Part shown: positions 32,515 to 39,922 of the stretch, piece by piece
Position numbering within the stretch: the stretch's first letter is position 1
Layout of the letters: every line of letters starts with the position of its first letter
Made by a program: the position numbers and the translations under genes
The notes under the pieces: generated by a model
What the model saw: the letters and a program-made list of their open reading frames with translations, nothing else
Told to the model about the DNA's origin: nothing
The model's database searches: none
Assembly: GCA_018303185.1 (NCBI GenBank)
Contig: JAGVYR010000002.1
Coordinates: forward strand, 1 to 53,604
Origin: Candidatus Woesearchaeota archaeon
GTDB lineage: Archaea; Nanobdellota; Nanobdellia; Woesearchaeales; GW2011-AR4
Direction: 5' to 3'
DNA: 53,604 nt

Positions 32515-35500
32515 TTACCTTATTATCTTCCATTCTCTCAGCTTGTCAAGCTCGCGCTCCAGCGATTCAAGAGCCAAATCAATGCTGTCTTTTTTTGTTG
32601 CTTCATAGCTTTCAGCTGCCATGCTGCTCGCATCACTGCTGCTTTCCGCATCATGGGCTGAATCAGCGTCAGCGTACCTGCTTCCCCATGGCTTTTCATT
32701 TTCATGTTCCTCTGCCATAGGCACTTCCTGACTGCCATCTTGCATATCTTTTTCTGAATCTTCAGCTGCAATATCTTCTGTCTTTATCTCCGGAATTTCC
32801 GGATTTTCTGCTGTGATATCTGCATTGATAATAGGCTCTGACTGGGCTATTTGTTCCTGCTTCTCTTTTTGGTAGCCTGCCCCTTCAGCTTTTATCCCTT
32901 CCAGGCTTGTATCAAGTACGGGAATTTTGCCTTCTTCCGGTTCAGCCGCAACGGGCTTTTCTTCTCTGCTAATCTCATTACCAATAGAACCATCAGAAAC
33001 ATCAGGAATGCCGCCCTGAATATCCTCCCTTTTCTCATTGTCCTTTTGCCTGCGCGCCTTTGCACCCTTACCTTTGTCAGGGCGGAAATTCCCACTGCGT
33101 TTTTTCATTGGGAATTCCGCAGGAATTTTCACATGCGCCGTTGCATTTTCTGCTGCGGCTTCATCATTTCCTTCAGCAACGCCCATGATTTTTTGGACGC
33201 GATGCTTTGCATCCTTCCTTCCTGCACTTTTCTCCTCTGCGGCCTTAAGCGACTGCTCAAGCTCTGCCATCCTTTTCCTGTACTCTGCCATGCTCACCTC
33301 ATAGGCTTCCCTTGTAATCGTCTTGCTTACAAAGTACCTGTACTGCAGTTCCTTCATCAGCACTCCGATTTCGATCTTCTCTTTCGCGATTACCGAGACA
33401 TCGCTCATCTTCTTCAGCAGCCTTATTTTTCTTGAGTTCAGCCTGAGCATCTCCTTCTGCAGCTCTGCCATGTGCCTCACGTGCCCCTTCATTGTGCTGC
33501 CATAGACCCTTTCGCTCATGAGCTTCTCCACAAAATACTGGCTTTGCGCCTTTTTCATCAGCCCTATGATGGACTCTTCCTGCTTCCTGAGCATTTTTAT
33601 CATCTCGGACACTGCCCCGACCGAGCGCCTCTTCATTATCTCCTGCCCTGCCACTGCCGCAACAAAAAGTATTGCAAGAAGCGACAGCCAATTATCAGTG
33701 AAAAAGCGGAGCAGGCTCCTGAGCATGTTAGCCTCCTCTGTCTTCGAGCTGAGCCGCTCCGCAACCAAAGCCCTGTTCACATACTCCTCAGCCTGAAGGA
33801 AATTTCCCGCATTGAATTCCGCCATTGCAAGCCCAAGAAGCTGTTTTGCCTCCCCTACATCAACTCCTCTTGCCTCTGCGCCCTGAATCCTTGATGATGT
33901 CTCGCTTATGGTGCCCGAAACTTCCATTGCCTTTTCCTTTAGGTCAATGATGTTCCTGCTTACCCCTATGGCTTCCTTGTAGTCTTCCTCTTCCAATGAA
34001 GAAACTGCGCCTGCCAGAAGCTGTTCAAGCTTTGCGGTATTGATGCCTGCCTGTTTCAGGGATTCAATGCTCTCCCTCGCAGATGAAACGGATTCCATGG
34101 CAGAATCTTTTGTCGCTTCTATAATGAGCAGGCTCATCACAACTTTTTTCTCAAATGAGCGCCTGTACCTTGTATTGTTGTACCTGTCCAGCTCGGTCAC
34201 ATTTCCCGCAAATGCCAAAATTAGCGTGCGGTTCTGCCTGTTCATGTACTTCGGCACATCAATTGTAAAGTTCACAATAGCGCTTTCCTTGTGCCCTATC
34301 TTCTTTATGAATGCAGGGATTATCTCCATCTTTGTAAGCAGGAAGCCGTTGACAGACACCTTTATGTTTTCAAGGAATGCTCCGGAAACAGCGCCTGAAA
34401 CATTGTTCGTTATCTTAATCCGGAAGGTTTTCTTCTGCTCCGGGAACATCCTTATCTCGCCTGGGGCATCTACCAATATGCCTGTGTCGCTTGCTGCCGG
34501 CAGGCTTCCCCCGCCACCGCTGCTCCCGCTGCCTCCCCCGCCGCTGCCTGACGAGCCAGCAGCTGCGGCTGCAGGGGCTGCAGTTGCATTAGCGGACACT
34601 ACTACTGTCTTTGAAGCCGTATTGTTGGCGCCTTCAGCGCTCACTGCATAAACAGAAATTGCCTTTGTGCCGCCTGCGGCATCTGATGTGATATCCGCTG
34701 AAATGTTATGGTATTCGAACTTGTTCACGGCGATGCTGCCAAGCGTCTTGTTGTCTGCAGGTATGGATGTCCAGCCGCTCGGCAAGGTCCAGTTGGATTC
34801 CACATTCGTTGCGGTCTCATTTCCTATGTTGCTGATTTTAGCTATAAGATCTATGAAGTCGCCGGTTGAAACAGATGCATTATACTGCAGGATTTCTATG
34901 AAAAGATACGGTCCTGAGGAAATTGAAGCAAGGGTTACATTGGCCTGGAGGCTGGCAGGAGAGGCTGTGGCATTCTGGGCATCTATAGTTGCCGTTATGG
35001 TGTATTCAGCTTCTGCAAGAGGCGCGGTCGCATTCAGCCTTATCACTTCATGGCCTCCTGCGGCTATTGTGAATGGCGCTGTCTTGTTGATGCTGGCAAA
35101 GGACTGCGAAAGTGTTATGTCAAACCCAAGCGCGAAATCAGCGGTGTTGTTGATTGTTATATTGCCCAATACGACTTCATTGCCCTTGATCCCGGACATT
35201 GCCCCGAGGCTGGCAGGGGTGCGCGTCCAGCTGTAGTCCAGAGATATGTTCAGCGTCGAATTGGCGCTGAAATTAGCATTGCCAGAGGAATCATTTGCCC
35301 ACAGCCTGTAGGACCAATTTCCGGCGGAAGATGGAGTGAAATTTCCAAAGTAAAGGTTTGCAGAGTTCTGCATGGATGCATTTGTCCAATCCAAATCAGT
35401 GCTGAGCTTGTATTGTAGGGCTGCAGAGCTTACGTTGCCAAAGTCCGTTATTGTTGCTGTCACATTTACAGGGACATCCGGGTCAAGGCCATCTTCTGTG

Positions 35501-37443
35501 CTGGGAGAATTTGAAATGCCGGACATCATAGGAGGGCTTGAATCAGCCACTGTGAAATTGAAAGATGAAGAGATATTCAGGTTGCCCAGCGAGTCATTGA
35601 CGTAAAATGTGTAATTGTTTACTCCCATGACGGAAGCCTGGAAAGTAATGTTGTACCTTGTGCCAGTGTCCAGCACCATTGTGTAATTTGTTCCCCTATT
35701 CAGCTCAAAAATTGCTTTATTGACCGCAGTGGACGCATCGCTTGCATTGACACTTATTATAATATTATTCCCTATCTCAATAAGATCGGACGATTCATTT
35801 ATTCCTGTGAATACCGGAGGCACTGTATCCAAAGTGAAGGAGATTATAGATGAGCCGGCAACCTGGCTGTCAGAATTATTCGCATAGACTGTGAGGTTGT
35901 TTTCCCCTTCCGACACAGTTATTGCTGCCCTGTACCTGTAGAAGTCAAATATCCTGAACAGCAGGTCCCTTGAGGTGTTCTGGAGCGCATATCCGCCTGC
36001 TGATATATTATTGTCGCTCGCTTCCCATTCATAATAGTCTTCCTGGCTGCCATTCGGGCTGAGGAAAAGCCAGTACCTTGTGCCGCCCTGCAGGGTAACT
36101 GTATAATTCAGGGAGATGCCCACCCATGAGAATCCTGCGCTGCTTACAGAGCTGTTGTCTATGGAAAAGTTGGCAAGAACAGTATCGGATGGGCTGTCGC
36201 TTCCCGGCCTTACCTGCAGTGTTGCATTTGGGAGCCCTGTCCTCTTCACCCTTATTGATATGTTTCTTACCTCCATAAGCTGGTTAGGGACAAAGGACTG
36301 CGACAGGTTTGCATGGGATATCAGTGTCTCATTTAATATGCCGTCGGGGTCCGGCATGTCAGAGGATATGTTCAGCCTTTCTGTCAGAGTAATGTTGCTG
36401 TTTTGGTTCAGCTGATAATAAATCCATGTGATGTTCTTAGTGCTGTCTGTGGGAGTTACAGTCACGTTGAGGATTACAGAGCTGTTTTTTGTGAGCTGGC
36501 CTGCAGAAGGAGCATCAATTGTTATGTCTGTTGGAGTGTTTATTGTTATTGTGCGCGTTTCTGTCTGGTTGGAATTCCCGAAAGTGTCATTAAGCCAGAC
36601 ATAGAACGTGTAATCGCCCTGCCGCAGGTTGCTTTTTGTGATTGCAGCATGCGTCCCGGAATAGGATTGGGACTGGTTTGTGCCGTTCCAAAAAAGTATC
36701 AAAGTATCCGGATGCGTCTCATTATAGGTCGCGTTTATTACAACGGTAACAGCTGTCTGGGATGAGCTGTTTTCAGGAGTCGGATTTGCAAAGCCGACTT
36801 CTGGAGCGGGCTGGGCAAGTGCAGTGAATACCATGTCCTCAGTGTCAGAGTATGCAGGAAAATCAGCACCCTCGGAACGGCCGCATGTTATGTTTGAAGG
36901 CTGGTTGAATATGTCAATTACCCTTATGCTGTGCTGCCCTGCCCTCGGAATCGTAAAATTATACTTCATATGGTAATTGGGATCGGCTACACCGAATGCG
37001 GTGCCGAAGATGACAGACCAGTTCATGTTCGAGCTTTCTGACCCGTTGGCATGCGCAAATACAACCCTTTCGCTGTTTGAGCTTGAGGAAAACAATGTCG
37101 CATCTATCTCAATCACATCCCCTTCCCTGAATACTGAGCCGTTCTGGGAAGTTATCTGGACATCTTTCACATAGTTGAGATTGACTATGTTTCCGTCCCT
37201 GCAGCTGTCTATCGTGTTGAAGCATTCTACGGGATTGCTGTCGCAGTATGCCTGGGAATTGCCGAAAAGCTCATTGCCCCCTGAGCAATTGGCGCCGCAG
37301 CTGCACGGAGAGACAGTGCCGCATACCCTGCCGGCGTAAGCCTCTGAATTTTCAGCCATGAGGAGCAATAACGGCACAGATGATGCAATGTACATTAAAA
37401 TCGCCAATATCTGCAGCCTCTTTTTTTTCGCTTCCACTTTCAT
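32515..37443 (-). CDS. Giant single-pass surface protein with cytoplasmic signalling-like tail
   Basis: 1642 residues. Signal peptide about 10-37, a Cys-rich segment to about 85, then Ig-like and CARDB-like beta domains rich in N-glycosylation sequons to about 950, a Gly/Ser linker near 960-990, another beta domain, helical repeats at about 1108-1240 and a membrane helix at about 1245-1265. About 380 residues follow inside the cell. They include two copies of the QxxYFxxKxxxxxxY module (AQSQYFVEKLMSERVYG near 1300, LQYRYFVSKTITREAYE near 1365) and a long acidic, probably disordered tail. It looks like an adhesin joined to an inside effector site. It is second in an operon begun by a winged-helix gene. 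Confidence 0.8.
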   Translation of the reverse strand: MKVEAKKKRLQILAILMYIASSVPLLLLMAENSEAYAGRVCGTVSPCSCGANCSGGNELFGNSQAYCDSNPVECFNTIDSCRDGNIVNLNYVKDVQITSQNGSVFREGDVIEIDATLFSSSSNSERVVFAHANGSESSNMNWSVIFGTAFGVADPNYHMKYNFTIPRAGQHSIRVIDIFNQPSNITCGRSEGADFPAYSDTEDMVFTALAQPAPEVGFANPTPENSSSQTAVTVVINATYNETHPDTLILFWNGTNQSQSYSGTHAAITKSNLRQGDYTFYVWLNDTFGNSNQTETRTITINTPTDITIDAPSAGQLTKNSSVILNVTVTPTDSTKNITWIYYQLNQNSNITLTERLNISSDMPDPDGILNETLISHANLSQSFVPNQLMEVRNISIRVKRTGLPNATLQVRPGSDSPSDTVLANFSIDNSSVSSAGFSWVGISLNYTVTLQGGTRYWLFLSPNGSQEDYYEWEASDNNISAGGYALQNTSRDLLFRIFDFYRYRAAITVSEGENNLTVYANNSDSQVAGSSIISFTLDTVPPVFTGINESSDLIEIGNNIIISVNASDASTAVNKAIFELNRGTNYTMVLDTGTRYNITFQASVMGVNNYTFYVNDSLGNLNISSSFNFTVADSSPPMMSGISNSPSTEDGLDPDVPVNVTATITDFGNVSSAALQYKLSTDLDWTNASMQNSANLYFGNFTPSSAGNWSYRLWANDSSGNANFSANSTLNISLDYSWTRTPASLGAMSGIKGNEVVLGNITINNTADFALGFDITLSQSFASINKTAPFTIAAGGHEVIRLNATAPLAEAEYTITATIDAQNATASPASLQANVTLASISSGPYLFIEILQYNASVSTGDFIDLIAKISNIGNETATNVESNWTLPSGWTSIPADNKTLGSIAVNKFEYHNISADITSDAAGGTKAISVYAVSAEGANNTASKTVVVSANATAAPAAAAAGSSGSGGGGSGSSGGGGSLPAASDTGILVDAPGEIRMFPEQKKTFRIKITNNVSGAVSGAFLENIKVSVNGFLLTKMEIIPAFIKKIGHKESAIVNFTIDVPKYMNRQNRTLILAFAGNVTELDRYNNTRYRRSFEKKVVMSLLIIEATKDSAMESVSSARESIESLKQAGINTAKLEQLLAGAVSSLEEEDYKEAIGVSRNIIDLKEKAMEVSGTISETSSRIQGAEARGVDVGEAKQLLGLAMAEFNAGNFLQAEEYVNRALVAERLSSKTEEANMLRSLLRFFTDNWLSLLAILFVAAVAGQEIMKRRSVGAVSEMIKMLRKQEESIIGLMKKAQSQYFVEKLMSERVYGSTMKGHVRHMAELQKEMLRLNSRKIRLLKKMSDVSVIAKEKIEIGVLMKELQYRYFVSKTITREAYEVSMAEYRKRMAELEQSLKAAEEKSAGRKDAKHRVQKIMGVAEGNDEAAAENATAHVKIPAEFPMKKRSGNFRPDKGKGAKARRQKDNEKREDIQGGIPDVSDGSIGNEISREEKPVAAEPEEGKIPVLDTSLEGIKAEGAGYQKEKQEQIAQSEPIINADITAENPEIPEIKTEDIAAEDSEKDMQDGSQEVPMAEEHENEKPWGSRYADADSAHDAESSSDASSMAAESYEATKKDSIDLALESLERELDKLREWKIIR

Positions 37444-37465
37444 CTGTGCCCTGCAAGGGCAGCGC

Positions 37466-37708
37466 TTACACTTTCTTTTCCTGCACAGCTTTTGCTGTCC
37501 ATAAGTTCATGTTTCCGACCCTGAATCCGTTTATCTTCCCTTCAAGCTGGAGCTTCAGGCACTGCGTATTGACAGAGTGCCAAGCCCTCCTTATGCCGGA
37601 TGCCAGTTCCAATGTCGAAACAGGCTTATCAGAATTTTCCACAATCTCAATTATTTTGCTGCGAATGCTCGCACGAATACCGGAACGATTATTGGCATAG
37701 TTAGCCAT
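37466..37708 (-). CDS. Winged-helix transcription regulator
   Basis: 80 residues. The pattern SKIIEIVENSDKPVSTLELASGI, then HSVNTQCLKLQLEGKINGFRVGN, is a winged helix with a likely recognition helix and wing. It opens the receptor operon and is divergent from a KaiC ATPase gene, with GGATAAA repeats between them, so autoregulation through that site is an attractive guess. It is distinct from the winged-helix protein at 15374. Confidence 0.75.
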   Translation of the reverse strand: MANYANNRSGIRASIRSKIIEIVENSDKPVSTLELASGIRRAWHSVNTQCLKLQLEGKINGFRVGNMNLWTAKAVQEKKV

Positions 37709-37755
37709 ACCAAATCTAGTGTGAGACTATGTATTTATACCCCACGCAGGTTATG

Positions 37756-37782
37756 GGATAAAAAAATCAATATATGGATAAA
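37756..37782. promoter_or_regulatory. GGATAAA direct repeat in divergent promoter, 20-bp spacing
   Basis: GGATAAA at 37756 and 37776 lie exactly 20 bp apart in the gap between the winged-helix/receptor operon and the KaiC ATPase gene. The expected inverted partner downstream is degenerate. Confidence 0.55.
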
Positions 37783-37853
37783 TTTTCATTATATTGATGT
37801 CGGAGACAATAGAAACATTTATTTAGAAACGCCGCCAAGCAATAAAAAAAGAG

Positions 37854-38624
37854 GTGATAGCAATAAAGAAGGCTAAAGATGAATTCATGAAGACCGGCAT
37901 TCCCGGCTTTGACGATCTTATAGACACCGGCGGCGTTCCGAAAGGAACTACGGTGCTTGTTTCAGGAGGGCCCGGGAGCGGCAAGACAACATTTTGCCTG
38001 CAGACTTTAAACCACGGCGCTTCAAACGGCGAGAAATGCATCTATCTTTCTTTTGAAGAGAGCGATGAAAGGCTTAAGAGCCACATGAAGAACTATGGGT
38101 GGAACCCGGAAAAGCTTGAAGAGGAAGGCAGCCTCATAATAAAAAGGATGGACCCTTTTGAGATATCGAGGAGTGTAGAGGCGCTTCTTGCCAAGGCCCG
38201 CGGCGAGCTGCTCATAGAGATAGACGAGATAGGCGACCTCATTCCCAGGGGCTTCAAGCCGGACAGGATAGTATTTGATTCCCTCTCGGCTGTCGCAGCG
38301 GCTTTTGCCGGCAGGGAGGAAGGCTACAGGATATACATAGAGCAGCTTTTCAAGGAACTCGAAAAGATAGGCGCAACATCTTTCCTGATAACAGAAATAA
38401 ACCTTGACATGAATGTGTTCAGCAAGAGCGGCGTCGAAGAATTCCTTTCTGACGGAGTAATTGCGTTCTATAACATAAGGAAAGGAAACACGAGAGTGAG
38501 CGCAACGGAGATAATCAAGCTAAGAGGGGCCGCCCATAAGAAAAAGATAGTTCCTTTCAGCATCACTTCCGGCAAGGGCATTGAAGTGTTCCCTTCCGAG
38601 GAGATATTTGTAGGGGGAGAATAA
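37854..38624 (+). CDS. KaiC-like RecA-fold ATPase (single domain)
   Basis: 256 residues. TGIPGFDDLIDTGGVPKGT opens the domain; GGPGSGKTT is Walker A, YLSFEESDERL carries the catalytic Glu pair and RIVFDSLSAVA is Walker B. The C-terminal part has SATEIIKLRGAAHKKKIVPFSI and KGIEVFP, as in archaeal KaiC-like switches. The annotated GTG lies inside the ribosome site GAGGTGAT; ATG 37887 (MKTGIPGF) is a safer start unless an unusual codon is used. It is divergent from the receptor operon and probably part of the same system. Confidence 0.92.
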   Translation: MIAIKKAKDEFMKTGIPGFDDLIDTGGVPKGTTVLVSGGPGSGKTTFCLQTLNHGASNGEKCIYLSFEESDERLKSHMKNYGWNPEKLEEEGSLIIKRMDPFEISRSVEALLAKARGELLIEIDEIGDLIPRGFKPDRIVFDSLSAVAAAFAGREEGYRIYIEQLFKELEKIGATSFLITEINLDMNVFSKSGVEEFLSDGVIAFYNIRKGNTRVSATEIIKLRGAAHKKKIVPFSITSGKGIEVFPSEEIFVGGE

Positions 38625-38690
38625 TCCGCATAAATACATAATGCCTGCTGTGAACTGAAGCTGTTAAATTTCAGGAAGGATGCTTTGGAT

Positions 38691-39419
38691 TCAGGGCGCC
38701 TTCATTTTTTCCCGGCACTCTGAGAAGCGCCTGAAAACCTCTTTCCTGACATTCTCATCAATATCATTGCTGCTGATTTTCCTGTATTCGCCCATTGCAT
38801 GGTCGTACAGCTCCCTGGATTTTGCCATGTCACCGGCTTCTGTTGCTTTTTTTATCTTCTCTTCAATTTCCATCAGCATATCAAGCCCGAACTTCAGGAG
38901 GAATTCATTGTCATGCTGCTTTGCCATCAGGACCTGGGCACGCTCAAGGCCGTTGAGAATGACAGGCGAATATGATATTCCGCAAAAAAAGTAAAGGCTT
39001 ATTCCCTTTATTGCTGAAATGTCTGCAAGGCCTTTCATATAATCCATGACCTCGTTCACGGTGTGGTAAACCATCAGGGAAGACAATGAATCGACTATCA
39101 CGTGCATGAATTCCCCCCGCATTAATCTTTCCTGCACTCCTTTCAATCCGCTTATGACATCCTGTGGGCCCAGATATATGCAGCCCCTGCCGTCCCTGAA
39201 TTCGTCTTCTGGATTGAATGCCTTGCTTGCTACATCCACCACAAGCACAGCCTTTGGGCTGACGCCTGCTTTCTCAAGCAGCCCGCTGAGGTAAGTATAT
39301 GTCTTGTTGAGGCTGATATAGCATACTTTCTCTTCCCCGAATCTTTTCGAGATGCTTATGAGCAAATCCTCAATAGGCATGAAAAATCCGTCATACGGCA
39401 GTATTATGAGCGCTTTCAT
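38691..39419 (-). CDS. KaiC-like protein lacking Walker A, with C-terminal helical extension
   Basis: 242 residues from ATG 39419 (MKALIILPYDG). The longer start at 39464 is disfavoured because a TATA-like box at 39474-39483 would place transcription start downstream of it. The first 165 residues match the other P-loop-less KaiC-like proteins: VCYISLNKTYTYL, LVVDVAS, GCIYLGPQDVI, HVIVDSLSSLMVYH. An added helical part (about 175-242: MLMEIEEKIKKATEAGDMAKSRELY) sets it apart. It converges with the intact KaiC gene and may be its partner. Confidence 0.72.
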   Translation of the reverse strand: MKALIILPYDGFFMPIEDLLISISKRFGEEKVCYISLNKTYTYLSGLLEKAGVSPKAVLVVDVASKAFNPEDEFRDGRGCIYLGPQDVISGLKGVQERLMRGEFMHVIVDSLSSLMVYHTVNEVMDYMKGLADISAIKGISLYFFCGISYSPVILNGLERAQVLMAKQHDNEFLLKFGLDMLMEIEEKIKKATEAGDMAKSRELYDHAMGEYRKISSNDIDENVRKEVFRRFSECREKMKAP

Positions 39420-39473
39420 CCTGCAAAATCCAGCCTGCTTCTTTTGCAGTCCGTTAATTATCATGCTTATTTT

Positions 39474-39483
39474 ATTATATAAC
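39474..39483 (-). promoter_or_regulatory. TATA-like promoter box for the KaiC-like gene
   Basis: Read on the minus strand the sequence is AGTTATATAATA. Archaeal transcription starts about 25 bp downstream of such a box, near 39453, which fits the ATG at 39419 and not the one at 39464. Confidence 0.45.
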
Positions 39484-39528
39484 TTGGGATGAGTGGTGAT
39501 TTGTGGAATATATTTTTGTTATCTGACC

Positions 39529-39690
39529 GAGGTTGGTGCGAAATGAAGGTTGCCATCTGATTTGTGAGCACCAGTGAAAAACTCATTAAGTTGACGGAGG
39601 GACGGCTCCTGCGGAGGTGTCAACCAGTATAAAGCACATAAAGTGCGAACGATGGCAACCCGAATAAAATGAGAATTTTGCACTAACCTC
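39529..39690. ncRNA. Candidate structured RNA or inverted-repeat element
   Basis: GAGGTTGGTGC at 39529 pairs with GCACTAACCTC at 39680-39690 (one G-U type mismatch), and GTTGCCATC at 39549 pairs perfectly with GATGGCAAC at 39651. Inside are GTTGAC/GTCAAC, GGAG/CTCC and GCAC/GTGC hairpins. The element fills most of the gap between two divergently transcribed genes. It matches no RNA family I know; a MITE with imperfect terminal repeats is the alternative. Strand is undetermined. Confidence 0.5.
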
Positions 39691-39704
39691 TTTTGACCAA
39701 AACC

Positions 39705-39751
39705 TTTAAATACCAGAATAATACTTTATCTTACTTAATAATACAAAGTAA
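39705..39751 (+). promoter_or_regulatory. TATA box and inverted repeat upstream of the RHH gene
   Basis: TTTAAATA at 39705-39712 is a good archaeal TATA box for a start near 39735. An inverted repeat TTACTT/AAGTAA (39731-39751), inside further AATAATAC-type repeats, lies right at that start. Ribbon-helix-helix proteins usually repress their own gene from such sites. Confidence 0.5.
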
Positions 39752-39760
39752 TACTTTTGC

Positions 39761-39922
39761 ATGAAGGAAAGGATATCTGTCACGCTGGACAGGGAAATCA
39801 TCTCCATACTGAATTCTCTCATCAAGGACAGGAAATACAGGAACAGGTCGCATGCGGTTGAGATGGCAATAGCCGGCCTTGATTATGCTGAGAAGGCGAA
39901 AGCGGAGAAGAAGGGAAAGTGA
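39761..39922 (+). CDS. Ribbon-helix-helix (CopG/Arc-type) regulator, 53 aa
   Basis: Too short for the ORF track. ATG 39761 gives MKERISVTLDREIISILNSL, continuing KDRKYRNRSHAVEMAIAGL. This is the classic ribbon strand (ISVTLD), first helix, a turn with NRS and second helix of RHH DNA-binding dimers. The stop overlaps the GTG of the next gene (GTGA), so it heads a surface-protein operon. The inverted repeat just upstream is its likely operator. Confidence 0.85.
   Translation: MKERISVTLDREIISILNSLIKDRKYRNRSHAVEMAIAGLDYAEKAKAEKKGK

Noticed and set aside
32851-36765. Many plus-strand ORFs opposite the 1642-aa gene
   Set aside because: Low-complexity antisense translations of a well-supported surface protein.
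39761-39922. RHH protein as antitoxin of a toxin-antitoxin pair
   Set aside because: The next gene is a large secreted surface protein, not a small toxin.
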